64,000 nucleotides of DNA from Clavibacter michiganensis (GCF_021216655.1 NZ_CP080437.1:1178001-1242000), one strand, 5' to 3'; shown: positions 7,583-16,477, counted from the stretch's first letter. Program-made: numbers and translations. Notes: a model not told the origin generated them from the sequence alone.

Positions 7583-8818
7583 ATGGACGTGCACCCCGGA
7601 GTCAGCCTGCTGGACGACGACGTGCGGGATGCGCACGAGCTGTTCCGCTCGCTGCACGCGCACCCCGAGCTCTCGATGCAGGAGCACGCGACCGCGGCCG
7701 CGATCGAGGCCTACCTGGAGGCGATCGGCGCCGAGACGAGCCGCTGCGGCGGCACCGGCGTCGTCGGGATCCTCCGCAACGGCGACGGCCCGGTCGTCGC
7801 GTTCCGCGCCGACACCGACGGCCTCCCCATCCTCGAGGAGACGGGCCTCGCGCACGCCAGCCGCGACACGGGCATCGACCCGTCGGGCACGGAGGTGCCC
7901 ACGATGCACGGCTGCGGCCACGACTTCCACGTCGCCGCCGCGCTCACCACCGCGCAGGCGCTCGCCGCGAACCGCGACGCGTGGGCCGGCACGATCGTCT
8001 TCGTGTTCCAGCCCGGCGAGGAGACCGGCGAGGGCGCCCGCGCGATGCTCGCCGACGGCCTCTGGGACCGGGCGCCGCGCCCCGAGGTGATCCTCGGGCA
8101 GCACGTCTTCCCGCTCCCCGTCGGCGTGGTCGCGACGCGCGAGGGCGCGTTCATGAGCATGAGCGACTCGTGGCGCGTCACCGTGAAGGGCCGCGGCGCG
8201 CACGGGTCGCAGCCGCAGAACTCCATCGACCCGATCGTCGCGGCCAGCGCCATCGTGCTGCGCCTGCAGACGGTGGTCGCGCGCGAGCTCGATCCGCAGG
8301 CCGCCGCGGTCGTCACCGTCGGCACGTTCCAGGCGGGCACGAAGGAGAACATCATCCCGGAGCACGCGGTGCTCGGCCTCAGCATCCGGACCTTCGACCC
8401 GGCCGTGCGTGAGCGCGTGCTGGCGTCGGTGCGACGGATCATCCTGGCCGAGGCCGACGCGAGCGGGGCACCGGAGCCCGAGATCGAGGAGATCGTGTCG
8501 TTCCCGCTCAACCGCAACGACCCGGAGGCGACGCGCGGGATCGTGGCGGCGCTCACCGCGCAGCTCGGCGAGGACATGGTGAAGGAGTCGCCGCCCATCA
8601 TGGGCAGCGAGGACTTCGGGATCCTCGGCGAGGCCATCGGCGTGCCGACCGTCTACTGGGCGTTTGGCGGCGTGGAGCCGTCCGCGCTCGGTGGCGAGAC
8701 CCCGCCTCCCGGGAACCACACGCCGCAGTTCGCGCCGACCCTGGAGGGCACGATCGAGACGGGCGTGAAGGCCGCGACGGCCGCCCTGCTCTCGCGCGTC
8801 GGCGTCGCGACCCTCTGA
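7583..8818 (+). CDS. M20-family amidohydrolase (hippurate hydrolase-like)
   Basis: A 411-residue cytoplasmic metallopeptidase of the M20D amidohydrolase group, which removes acyl groups from N-acyl amino acids, IAA-amino acids or hippurate. Metal and catalytic motifs are in order: HAHPELS, FRADTDGLP, MHGCGHDFH, PGEETGEGA, GRGAHGSQPQ in the lid domain, and GSEDFG near residue 355. GAGGAGG precedes the ATG at 7583. The IS element inserted only two bases beyond the stop codon, so the gene is intact. IAA-conjugate hydrolysis would be relevant on plants but is only a possibility. Confidence 0.88.
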   Translation: MDVHPGVSLLDDDVRDAHELFRSLHAHPELSMQEHATAAAIEAYLEAIGAETSRCGGTGVVGILRNGDGPVVAFRADTDGLPILEETGLAHASRDTGIDPSGTEVPTMHGCGHDFHVAAALTTAQALAANRDAWAGTIVFVFQPGEETGEGARAMLADGLWDRAPRPEVILGQHVFPLPVGVVATREGAFMSMSDSWRVTVKGRGAHGSQPQNSIDPIVAASAIVLRLQTVVARELDPQAAAVVTVGTFQAGTKENIIPEHAVLGLSIRTFDPAVRERVLASVRRIILAEADASGAPEPEIEEIVSFPLNRNDPEATRGIVAALTAQLGEDMVKESPPIMGSEDFGILGEAIGVPTVYWAFGGVEPSALGGETPPPGNHTPQFAPTLEGTIETGVKAATAALLSRVGVATL

Positions 8819-8820
8819 TG

Positions 8821-8826
8821 CCTAGG
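8821..8826. repeat. Left target-site duplication CCTAGG
   Basis: CCTAGG directly abuts the left terminal inverted repeat and is repeated at 9922-9927. It fits the NCTAGN target preference of IS481-type elements. Confidence 0.75.
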
Positions 8827-9825
8827 TGTAGTTCCCAGTGAGGTTGTGAACGCGTTCGGCGGGCGTCAGCCCGCCGAACGCGGTGTGGCGTCGGCGGTGG
8901 TTGCAGTCGTGCAGCCACGCTGAATAGGTCGCGGTGCGGGCGTCGTCGCTGTCATAGGGGCGGGCGTCGGCCCGTTCGTCGGCGAGGGTGCGGGTGCGGG
9001 TGAAGCGTTCGACCTTCCCGATGGTCTGCGGCCGGTAGGGGCGCGTGAAGCGATGCTTCGCGCCCCCGACCGCGGCGGCGAAGTCGCGAGAGCGGTAACA
9101 GGCCCCGTTGTCCGTCATCACGGCCTCGACGCGGATTCCCGCGGCGGCGAAGAACGCATGCGCCAGCCCCAGAACCCGGCTGCGGTGGCGCCTCGTTCGT
9201 CGTCGAGGATCTCGGAGTACGCGAGTCGGGAGTGATCATCGACCGCATGGTGGAGGAACCGGAAGCCGCGCGAATCCTTGGCGCCAGCCCGCGCGGCTCG
9301 GCCCCGGCGAACGTGAGCGGCACGGTCCTGCGCGGAGCCGCGCCCGTGGAACCGCCATCCACCGCCGTCGGGGATGCGGCCCTGCTTCTTGATGTCGACG
9401 TGGATCAGCTGCCCGGGTCGGGCCTTCTCGTGACGGACCGGCCGCGGCCGGCGGACCGGGAGCCCGGTGGCCTGATCGATGTTCCGGAGCAGCGGCATCG
9501 CGTACCGGCCCAGCACCCTCCCGACCGTGGATCGAGGGATGCGGAGGTGGTACCCGATCCGGTGCGGGCCCCACCGCCGTGTCACCCGCAACGCGATGAT
9601 GCGCCGCTCCATGCGGGTCGGGGTCCGGTTCGGACTCCGCGCGGGCCACGATGACCGGTCCGTCAAGTCCAGCCCGGCCCGGTGACGGGCAGCCCACTTC
9701 GACGCCGTCGAAGGCGAGCACGGGAACCGCTCCGCAGCACGCCGGATCGGCCACCCATCCTCGACGATCAACCGGGCAAGACGAACCCTGCCCGCAGGAG
9801 TGAACGGGGCATCAGCGTGAGTCAC
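8822..9825 (-). pseudogene. IS481-family transposase, frameshifted
   Basis: The N-terminal part (9825 down to about 9180) carries the helix-turn-helix (RLIVEDGWPIRRAAERFPCS) and the first DDE aspartate (LIHVDIKK), then AVDDHSRLAYSEILDDE. The frame breaks near FWGW around 9175. The continuation LAHAFFAAAGIRVEAV-MTDNG lies in the -1 frame and gives the second Asp (MTDNGACYRS) and the Glu (TIGKVERF). One base lost would explain this; no classic A-rich slippery site is seen, so a broken gene is more likely than programmed frameshifting. The stop codon TAG lies in the CCTAGG target copy, outside the element. The GTG start has GGAGG upstream. Confidence 0.85.
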
Positions 9826-9921
9826 GAAGACCTCCGTGGAAGATGATGAGCGTGGTGAGCCACATCGTCCCGGAGGTCTTCGTCATCCGCCCCCGCGTCC
9901 ACAACTTCCCGAGCAACTACA
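8827..9921 (-). mobile_element. IS481-family insertion sequence (IS1121-like)
   Basis: A 1095-bp element. Its ends are imperfect 22-bp inverted repeats (8827-8848 and 9900-9921, both TGTAGTT...GTTGTG, 17 of 22 matching) flanked by CCTAGG duplications. It encodes one minus-strand transposase, now frameshifted. Size, ends, target and transposase all fit the IS481 family, and IS1121 of Clavibacter is the obvious relative. It sits between the M20 amidohydrolase and an unrelated AT-richer gene. Confidence 0.88.
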
Positions 9922-9927
9922 CCTAGG
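9922..9927. repeat. Right target-site duplication CCTAGG
   Basis: Second copy of the six-base duplication flanking the IS element; see 8821-8826. Confidence 0.75.
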
Positions 9928-10058
9928 GCATAGCACGGTGACACGCGCTGCCCATGTTCGTCCGCGCACTGCCTGCCCGCCGAGCATGGGTGCAACAGCG
10001 AGAGCTGCGGCCCACCACCGTGGACCACGGCCCTCGCTGCTTCTCTCTCGGCCCGGCG

Positions 10059-10655
10059 CTAGCCGACCGTCGCGCCGAAGCCGGAAATCCGGCCGTCCTT
10101 GGAGACGGTGGCCGTCATGCTCGCATGGGTGGTGATACCGATCGGCTGCACGACATCCCAGTCGCAACTCAGCCGACGGAAAGTGATACCGCCATTCTCC
10201 CCCACCGTGATGTTCTCGATGGGTGTGATGTGATAGTTCGAGAAGCAAAGATGCGGACCTTGACGCCCCGCGTAGCTCTGGGAGATCCATACACGGCTAC
10301 CGTTGTAGTAGAACGTCCCATTCTGCGTCTGCTGATATGAACCGCCGATTGTGAATTGGCTCCAATGGTTCGACGACAGCGCATCAGCGGATATCGCTGC
10401 TGCACTCTCGATCTCCTGCTTCTGCCCCGCCGTGAGCCCTGGATCCGCCTCGACTTCATTGACGCTGACGCGCGCGGGGAGCCCGAGAGTCATCGTCGTC
10501 GTGACTCCTCCGTCGTAGGCAATCGTTCGACTCTGTCCCGCACTCACGGTAGATGCCTGTGAGCCCGTCGCCTGCGCCGGGCTCACCAGCGAGACGACGC
10601 TTACCAGACCAATGCAGGCTCCTACTACCGCCGCAGACCATTTCCTAGTGATCAT
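10059..10655 (-). CDS. Putative secreted protein, unknown function
   Basis: About 198 residues. The internal ATG at 10655 is preferred over the one at 10712 because it puts MITRKW directly before a clean signal peptide (AAVVGACIGLVSVVSLVSP, cleavage near AQA-TG). The mature protein is rich in Ser, Thr, Gly and aromatic residues, with two cysteines (HLCFSN and LSCDWD) that may pair and beta-strand-like repeats. I do not recognise a family. Base composition is clearly less GC-rich than the neighbours, and the gene lies beside the IS element and diverges from a small membrane protein gene, which suggests acquisition by transfer. A secreted toxin or bacteriocin-like role is conceivable but unsupported by motifs. 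Confidence 0.65.
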   Translation of the reverse strand: MITRKWSAAVVGACIGLVSVVSLVSPAQATGSQASTVSAGQSRTIAYDGGVTTTMTLGLPARVSVNEVEADPGLTAGQKQEIESAAAISADALSSNHWSQFTIGGSYQQTQNGTFYYNGSRVWISQSYAGRQGPHLCFSNYHITPIENITVGENGGITFRRLSCDWDVVQPIGITTHASMTATVSKDGRISGFGATVG

Positions 10656-10857
10656 TAATTCAACCCCGTTGGTGAACGATCCCCTGCCGGAAGTCCCGAC
10701 AGGCGTGATCATATGCGGAACGTACCCGTGTCGAGGCGACGATCGCGCAAGCCATTGACAGGAGGCGCCCCTCGGCCCGCCCCTTGACGTTCGGCTAGGC
10801 GACGTGGGACCATAAAAATAATACAGGCAAATTTATGCAGGCATAGAAATAGGAGTA

Positions 10858-11091
10858 ATGGACTTGGAAACCTTCGGAGTCGTCGCGGTCGTGGCCTTTT
10901 TCGCGGCCTACTTGGGCACGATCGTGGTTGCCCTCTTGCAAATCAGCCGTGTACCGAATCTCCGGCCGTGGTCCCGCGCCGCTTGGATCCTCGTGATCGT
11001 CGCGATGCCACTTCTCGGCGCACTCGCCTGGTTCGCAATCGGTTCGCGGACTCCGGAAGCCGAGCGCGCAGTGTCGCGGCTGCTCCGGTAG
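10858..11091 (+). CDS. Small PLDc_N-type membrane protein
   Basis: 77 residues with two transmembrane helices (about 5-27 and 42-62). The second follows the PLDc_N signature LRPWSRAAWILVIVAMPLLG, the N-terminal membrane domain of cardiolipin synthases that also occurs as free small proteins. No phospholipase catalytic domain follows. AGGAG lies five bases before the ATG. It diverges from the secreted-protein gene at 10655. Free PLDc_N proteins often sit beside bacteriocin genes and have been suggested as immunity proteins; that link is inference here. Confidence 0.72.
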   Translation: MDLETFGVVAVVAFFAAYLGTIVVALLQISRVPNLRPWSRAAWILVIVAMPLLGALAWFAIGSRTPEAERAVSRLLR

Positions 11092-11134
11092 TCGCACGTT
11101 CTCGGCCGCGGAGACGCCCGCCGCGCGACCCCGG

Positions 11135-11626
11135 TCAGCGGCGGGCGCGCCGGTTCCGCCAGGCGGACCACGCGCCCGTCGCCCAGAGCGCCCAGATCAC
11201 GAGGAGCGGCTGGAAGACGAGGCGGATCGCGCGGGCCGCGTCGGTCTCGAGGCCGAACGCGGGCGTGCGGGTGACGAGCTGCGAGATGTTGCCGGGGAAG
11301 ATCGCGACGAAGAACGCCGCGACCACGAGGCCGACCCACACGCGCCAGCGGCCGAGGAGCACGAGCGACAGGCCGAGCACGATCTCCACGACGCCCGACG
11401 CGAGCACCACGAAGTCGGGATCCATCGGCAGCCACGTCGGCACCTGCGCCTGGAACGACTGCCGTGCGACCGTGAGGTGGCCGGTGCCCGCCATGACCAG
11501 CACGAGGCCGAGGAGGATCCGGGCCAGGGTGCGCGGGATCGAGCGCCGGCCGCCGTCCGGGGCGATGCGCGGATCCGCCTCCCGCTCGTCGGCGGACGTC
11601 GGGCGGGGTGCGGGGCGCGAGGTCAT
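11135..11626 (-). CDS. DoxX-family membrane protein
   Basis: 163 residues. After a charged N-terminus of about 30 residues there are four hydrophobic helices (LARILLGLVLVMAGTGHLT, then FVVLASGVVEIVLGLSLVLL, then VWVGLVVAAFFVAIFPGN, then LVFQPLLVIWALWAT) in the pattern of the DoxX/DoxD-like family. GTGHL at the end of helix 1 and PGNISQ are typical. The ATG at 11626 starts the family-length protein; the longer open frame upstream is antisense to the protease gene. Function in this family is poorly known (thiosulfate oxidation or redox stress in some members). Confidence 0.78.
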   Translation of the reverse strand: MTSRPAPRPTSADEREADPRIAPDGGRRSIPRTLARILLGLVLVMAGTGHLTVARQSFQAQVPTWLPMDPDFVVLASGVVEIVLGLSLVLLGRWRVWVGLVVAAFFVAIFPGNISQLVTRTPAFGLETDAARAIRLVFQPLLVIWALWATGAWSAWRNRRARR

Positions 11627-11758
11627 GCCCCCAGTCTGACCGGCCGCGGATGTGCGCGCGGCTGTTCGCCGTCCGCTCGCGGCGGTGCGCCCCGCGGCTA
11701 CCGTCGGGGACCCGCCCCGCCTCCCGGCGGGCGGTTCCCCCCGATGGAAAGGCCGTCC

Positions 11759-12760
11759 ATGACGCATCCGCACCGCTCCGCCGCGCGCCTGATCGCCCGC
11801 GCCCTCCTGCACCGTCCGCTCCTCGGCGCCGCCGCGGGCCTCGCCGGCCTGCTCGCCCTCGCGACCGTGTCGCCGGCGGCCGCGGCGACGACCGACGACG
11901 GGACCCCAGCGCCCACGACCGTGACCCGATCGGCCGCGGACGCGGCAGACGCCGTCGCCTTCTGGACCCCGGAGCGGCTCGCGGGAGCGGCCTCTCCGGT
12001 GCTCACGCGGGCCACCGGCACGCCGGGCACCGTCGACGACGTGCCCTCCGCGGACGAGCTCACCACGTCGGCGGCCCGCGACCAGCGCCGCGCCCGCCCC
12101 GTGATCCCGGTCGCCCAGGAGGTGGATCCGGTGTCGCACATCGGCGTGGTCGCCTACGTCGTCGACGGGAAGGAGATGAGCTGCACGGGCAACGCCGTCG
12201 AGTCCGCGAACGGACTCACGGTCGCCACCGCGGGCCACTGCGCCTTCCCGGGCAAGGACCCGTCGAAGATGGTCTTCGTGCCCGGCTACGTGAAGGGCCA
12301 GCCGTACACCGTGTGGCCGGTCACCTCGGTGACGCTGCCGGCCGGCTGGCGCGAGACGCTGGATCCGGCGCGCGACACCGCGTTCCTCACGGTCGGCAGC
12401 CCCGACGGGCGCACGCTCACCGAGGCCGTCGGCGCCTCCCCCGTGGAGTTCCACCAGCCGCGCACGCACTACACGACCGTCATCGGCTACCCCGCCGTGG
12501 GCCGGTTCACGGGTGACGCGCCCTTCCTCTGCAGCGGCTTCGCGCGCGCCACGCACCTGGAGGGCCAGACCGGCCAGGAGCTCGACTGCGACATGAAGGA
12601 GGGCGCGTCCGGCGCGCCGTTCCTCGACGGGTCGGGTCCGGGCGCCCGCCAGTACAGCGTGCTGTCCGGCGGGCTCGACGAGAAGCCCCTCGTGGTCGCG
12701 CCCGTCTGGGATCGCGTCATCGAGGCGGCGTACCGCGTCGCCCAGTCGCGCGTCGGGTGA
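11759..12760 (+). CDS. Pat-1/Chp-like secreted serine protease, divergent active site
   Basis: 333 residues: signal peptide (residues 1-41, ending PAAAA), a pro-region with the family motif AVAFWTPERL, then a chymotrypsin-fold (S1) domain. His is in VATAGHC; the likely Asp is in DPARDTAFLTV. The Ser region reads EGASGAPFLDG instead of the usual GGP, keeping the Ser but changing Gly-Gly to Gly-Ala. Four cysteines (SCTGNA, AGHC, FLCSGF, LDCDM) suggest two disulfides. In Clavibacter michiganensis this family includes Pat-1, Chp and Ppa proteins involved in plant colonisation and virulence. The ATG at 11759 is chosen because GGAAAGG lies seven bases upstream. Confidence 0.85.
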   Translation: MTHPHRSAARLIARALLHRPLLGAAAGLAGLLALATVSPAAAATTDDGTPAPTTVTRSAADAADAVAFWTPERLAGAASPVLTRATGTPGTVDDVPSADELTTSAARDQRRARPVIPVAQEVDPVSHIGVVAYVVDGKEMSCTGNAVESANGLTVATAGHCAFPGKDPSKMVFVPGYVKGQPYTVWPVTSVTLPAGWRETLDPARDTAFLTVGSPDGRTLTEAVGASPVEFHQPRTHYTTVIGYPAVGRFTGDAPFLCSGFARATHLEGQTGQELDCDMKEGASGAPFLDGSGPGARQYSVLSGGLDEKPLVVAPVWDRVIEAAYRVAQSRVG

Positions 12761-12764
12761 TCCG

Positions 12765-12807
12765 CGTCGGGTCGCGCGCCGCGTCCGTCGAGGTGCGCGA
12801 CCCGACG
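12765..12807. terminator. Hairpin terminator between convergent genes
   Basis: Perfect 13-bp arms (12765-12777 and 12795-12807, CGTCGGGTCGCGC and complement), five bases after the protease stop and before the convergent membrane-protein gene end at 12836. Confidence 0.72.
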
Positions 12808-12835
12808 CCGTCCCGGCCGGAGACGTCGCGTGCCG

Positions 12836-13969
12836 TCAGCCGGACACCAGCACGGCGATCCAGCCCGCGACGAACAGCAGGATCGGCACGCCGAACGCGA
12901 TGACGCCGCCGAGCGTCGGGGTCATGCGCAGCCGGCGCACCGACCGCGGCCGGGAGGCGCGCGCCGTGTCGGGCAGGCCCAGCGCCTCGACCACCGCGTC
13001 GAGGGCGGACGGGTCCTCGGGCCGCTCGATCGGGTCGGCCCGCCAGCGCTCCCACCGGTCGACCTTCGCCACGAGCGCGGTCGTGGCCTCGATCACGTCA
13101 CGCCAGCGCTCGGGGTCGCGCGTCACGACGTCGTCGAACGAGGTGAGCAGCAGCCGGTCGCCGACGACCTCGACGTCGAGCCCGCGCACCCGGTCGATGA
13201 GCAGCGCGAGGATGTCGGGCGTGAAGAGGTAGAGGGCGTCGCGCTCGCTGCCGGCCGGGCAGTACAGCGCGTAATGGCGGTCGAAGTCCCCCTCGAGCGC
13301 CAGGCGCTGCTCCCGCTCCGGGCGCGACATCATCGTCAGCGCGCGGCGGAGGATCCCCCGCCGGGCGATCACGCGGATGTGCGGCATCTCGTGCGCGAGC
13401 CGGATCATGGCGTAGCCGCCGAAGCGCGGCGCGCCCTCGCGCCGCCCGGCCGTGACGATCTCGTGGTTGCCGTACTCCACGCCGGGCGCCCGGGTCGGCC
13501 GCATCACGCGCGTGAGGTCGAAGTACCGCCGCGCGGATCCGAACCGCCCGTCCGACATCGGGCCCGGCAGGTACGTCATGCCGTTGGCCGCCGCGAAGCG
13601 CACGAGACGGTAGTGGGCGCGATAGCCGCCGCGGCGCTCGCGCGAGCGGATCGCCCAGCTGCCGAAGACGACCAGCAGGATGGCGAAGATCGACGCGATC
13701 AGCGCCTGGAAGAGGACCTGCTCCCCCGCGTCGGGCGCGCCCTCCTGCAGCGTCTCCGCGATGATCCCGCCGAACGCCGCGAGCGCGATGGCCGAGTCCC
13801 ACGTGAGGAACAGCATGAGGAAGGTGCGCGCCTTGACGCCGATCCCCTCCGCCTCCGGGTGCGCGCGGCGGAACTCCCGGCGGAAGGCGCGGAGGTCACG
13901 CCCGCGGACCCGGTCGGTGAGCGGATCCGTGTCGAGCCGGGCCCGGGTGAGCGCCGTGGCGCCGGTCAC
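12836..13969 (-). CDS. Membrane protein of unknown function, paralogue 1
   Basis: 377 residues from a GTG that overlaps the stop of the upstream paralogue (GTGA). Layout: a charged N-terminus (RDLRAFRREFRRAHPE), two transmembrane helices (about residues 48-68 and 85-105), a long soluble domain of about 200 residues, then a single C-terminal helix (TLGGVIAFGVPILLFVAGWI). Conserved blocks shared with the next gene include PGPMSDG, YGNHE, FGGYAMI, LEGDFDRH-ALYCP, ERDALYLFTPDI and KVDRWERW. The soluble domain would face the cytoplasm if both ends are inside. The pattern recalls DUF3137-like actinobacterial proteins, but I cannot assign a function. Confidence 0.75.
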   Translation of the reverse strand: MTGATALTRARLDTDPLTDRVRGRDLRAFRREFRRAHPEAEGIGVKARTFLMLFLTWDSAIALAAFGGIIAETLQEGAPDAGEQVLFQALIASIFAILLVVFGSWAIRSRERRGGYRAHYRLVRFAAANGMTYLPGPMSDGRFGSARRYFDLTRVMRPTRAPGVEYGNHEIVTAGRREGAPRFGGYAMIRLAHEMPHIRVIARRGILRRALTMMSRPEREQRLALEGDFDRHYALYCPAGSERDALYLFTPDILALLIDRVRGLDVEVVGDRLLLTSFDDVVTRDPERWRDVIEATTALVAKVDRWERWRADPIERPEDPSALDAVVEALGLPDTARASRPRSVRRLRMTPTLGGVIAFGVPILLFVAGWIAVLVSG

Positions 13970-15126
13970 GGCAGCGTCGTGATCAGGAAGCCGAGGCCGA
14001 GGAAGACCGCGGCGAGCGCGATGAGCAGGAGGAGCCCGAGGGTCGGCCGCATCCGCAGCCGGCGACCGGCCGCCGCGACGCCGCGCGACCGACGGGCGCG
14101 ACGGCGGGTCCTCCCCGGCTCCGGCACGGCGAGCGCCTCGTCGGACGCAGTGAGCACCGAACGCTCCTCGCCCTCGAGCGACAGCAGCCGGTCGTCGCGC
14201 CAGCGCTCCCAGCGGTCGACCTTCGCCATGAGCGCGGCGGTCGCGTCGATCACGTCGTGCCAGCGGTCGGGATCCAGGGTCACGATGTCGGCGGGCGAGC
14301 GCAGCAGCAGGCGGTCGCCACGGATCTCCACGTCGAAGCCGCGCACCCGGTCGACCAGCACGGCCATCACGTCGGGGGTGAAGAGGTAGAGGGCGTCGCG
14401 CTCGTAGCCGTCGGGGCAGTAGAGCGCGGCGTGCCGGTCGAAGTCGCCCTCGAGCTCGAGGCGCTGCGAGCGGGCGACGTCGACGGTCGGCGTGAGCGCG
14501 CGGCGCAGGCGCGTGCGGTTCGAGATCACCTGGATGTGCGGCAGCTCGCGGCGCAGGCCGATCATCGCGTAGCCGCCGTACTGGGTGATGCCCGACGCCC
14601 TCGATCCCCGGCTCAGCTCGTGGTTGCCGAACTCCACGGGGCGCGCGGTGCGGGGCCGCATGACGCGGGTCACGGACATGCCGCGCGCGGCCGATCCCAT
14701 GTGCCCGTCGGACACCGGGCCGGGCGTGTAGCTGAGGCCGTTGATCCGCCCGAAGCGCGCGAGGCGGTAGTGCGAGCGGATCCTGCTGCGGCGGCGGCGG
14801 GTGCGGATGAGGCGCCACGCGAAGAAGACGCCGGCGCCGAACAGCGGGATCGCGAACACGGTCATGCCGAGGGCGTCGCCGCGGGTCTCCGGGTCCTCGG
14901 CGACGATCGCGCCGAGGCCGCCGGTGAGCAGGAGGACGCCGCCGAGCGGGATCGCGAGCACGGCGAGGATGCCCAGGGCGATGCGGCCGAGGACGAACAG
15001 CGGCGAGACGAGCACGGGGAAGCGCGCCGTGAACTCGCGGCGGAACCGGTGGAGGTCGTCGCGGTCGATGCGGCCGGTCAGCGGCGTCGTGTCCAGCTGC
15101 GGTCGGCTGGGCGCGTGCGTCGTCAT
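13966..15126 (-). CDS. Membrane protein of unknown function, paralogue 2
   Basis: 386 residues, ATG start, first gene of a two-gene unit. Same design as its downstream neighbour: N-terminal DDLHRFRREFTARFP, two hydrophobic segments (about residues 45-70 and 86-108), a soluble domain with PGPVSDG, FGNHE, YGGYAMI, LEGDFDRHAALYCPDGY, RDALYLFTPDV and KVDRWERW, and a C-terminal helix (LGLLLLIALAAVFLGLGFLI) after an Arg-rich stretch. The pair clearly arose by tandem duplication. It differs from paralogue 1 mainly in the loop regions and the basic pre-helix segment. No enzyme motif is visible. Confidence 0.75.
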   Translation of the reverse strand: MTTHAPSRPQLDTTPLTGRIDRDDLHRFRREFTARFPVLVSPLFVLGRIALGILAVLAIPLGGVLLLTGGLGAIVAEDPETRGDALGMTVFAIPLFGAGVFFAWRLIRTRRRRSRIRSHYRLARFGRINGLSYTPGPVSDGHMGSAARGMSVTRVMRPRTARPVEFGNHELSRGSRASGITQYGGYAMIGLRRELPHIQVISNRTRLRRALTPTVDVARSQRLELEGDFDRHAALYCPDGYERDALYLFTPDVMAVLVDRVRGFDVEIRGDRLLLRSPADIVTLDPDRWHDVIDATAALMAKVDRWERWRDDRLLSLEGEERSVLTASDEALAVPEPGRTRRRARRSRGVAAAGRRLRMRPTLGLLLLIALAAVFLGLGFLITTLP

Positions 15127-15226
15127 GGATCCCCTGTCCCGCGGCATCCCGGCCGCCCGTCCACCGTACCGAGCGCGCGGACGGCGACCGGTCGCGCGGC
15201 CGCCCCCAGGTCGGGCGGCACGGGGA

Positions 15227-16477
15227 TCACCGCGGGAACGGCGTCGCGCCCACCTTCTCGTACGCGGCCCACGCGTCGACCGGGCCGCGACCGGCGACCG
15301 CGTAGTCGCCGATCGCCCGCGCCTTGTAGATCGCCGGGTTGTGGCTCGCGACGACGCGGGCGTTCCGCCAGTGCCGGTCCAGCGCGCGCTCGCGGAACGT
15401 GGCGGACGCTCCCCCGACCTCGAACAGCAGCGTCGCGGCGGCCGGCACCTGGTCGACCGCGTGCACCTGCGCCTGGTAGACGGCGTTCTCGGCGGCGTCG
15501 AGCGTCGGCTTGTCGAGGGCGACCCCGAGCGCCGCCGTCGCGACGGCATCGTCGAGGCGGGTCGCGGCCGCGAGGGTCGCGGCGCGCACGGCGAACGCGG
15601 ACGTGGAGATCCGACCGACGACGTCGAGCACCTGCGGGTCGTCCTGCGGGAGCGCGGCGTTCGCGTGGATGTAGGTGCGCGTGCGGCTCCGCACGTACGC
15701 GACCGCGTCGTGCTCCACCTCCTGCGCGATCCCCGCCAGCACCGCCACGAGGTACAGCTGGTAGAAGGCCTGGATGTGGCTCAGCGGCGCCTCGCGGTAG
15801 GCCGTGACGGTCGCCGGATCCACCTCCACGCCCGCGAAGGTCGTGGTGCCGCTCGCGGTGAGCGTCTGGCCGAACGCGTCCCAGTCGTCGACCGCGGTGA
15901 CGCCCGGGGCGTCGGTGGGGATCGCGAGGGTCACCCGCTCGACGCCGTCAGGGGCCTCGCGGCCCGCGGCCAGGTAGATCCAGTCGGAGTAGAGCGTGCC
16001 GGTGGAGTAGTGCTTCGTGCCGTCGAGGATCCAGCGGCCGTCGCGCTCCTGGAGCGTCGTGGAGATGTCGGCCAGCGTGTTGCCGGTCTGCTCGCTCGTG
16101 GCGTTGCCGACGATGGCGCCCGACGCGATGCGGCGGATCCACTCCTCACGCGCCGGCCCGGGTGGCCGGCGCAGCACGAGCTCGACGTAGCCGAAGTGGC
16201 CGCGGAGCAGGTGCCCGACGTTCGCGTCGGCTGCCGACAGCTCGACCACGAGCTCCGTGAGCTGGGCGATCGTCGCGCCGCGCCCGCCGTCCGCGACGGG
16301 CAGGCGGATCGCTCCGAAGCGCGCCTCGCGGAGGAGCGCGACGGCGTCGAAGGCGAGCGCGCGGTCGCGCTCGCGGGCGACGGCGCCCGCGCGGATCCGC
16401 TCGAACAGCGGGAGGAGCTCGGCGCGCACGTCGGCGGTGGATGCGGCCGGCGTCGCCCGGACGTCGGTCGCCGTCAC
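15227..16477 (-). CDS. DszC/SfnB-type flavin monooxygenase (acyl-CoA dehydrogenase fold)
   Basis: 416 residues with the three-part acyl-CoA dehydrogenase fold: an alpha-helical N-terminus, a beta-domain (GNATSEQTGN, DGTKHYSTGTLYSDW, FGQTLTASGTT) and a C-terminal helical domain (RDRHWRN-like end, DRHWRNARVVASHNPAIYK). The C-terminal RHWRN-x-R-x-x-x-HNP motif and the lack of a CoA-type catalytic Glu pattern point to DszC / SfnB-type FMNH2-dependent monooxygenases that attack organosulfur or similar compounds. The GTG start overlaps the stop of the NtaA-like gene (GTGA), so the two are made together, and both would need a flavin reductase supplied elsewhere. Confidence 0.83.
   Translation of the reverse strand: MTATDVRATPAASTADVRAELLPLFERIRAGAVARERDRALAFDAVALLREARFGAIRLPVADGGRGATIAQLTELVVELSAADANVGHLLRGHFGYVELVLRRPPGPAREEWIRRIASGAIVGNATSEQTGNTLADISTTLQERDGRWILDGTKHYSTGTLYSDWIYLAAGREAPDGVERVTLAIPTDAPGVTAVDDWDAFGQTLTASGTTTFAGVEVDPATVTAYREAPLSHIQAFYQLYLVAVLAGIAQEVEHDAVAYVRSRTRTYIHANAALPQDDPQVLDVVGRISTSAFAVRAATLAAATRLDDAVATAALGVALDKPTLDAAENAVYQAQVHAVDQVPAAATLLFEVGGASATFRERALDRHWRNARVVASHNPAIYKARAIGDYAVAGRGPVDAWAAYEKVGATPFPR

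Noticed and set aside
9118..9121. ATGA overlap between the two transposase frames as a programmed two-ORF IS
   Set aside because: IS481 transposases are single-frame. The catalytic domain continues in the -1 frame about 55 bases before this overlap (LAHAFFAAAG...), so a frameshift near 9175 is the better explanation.
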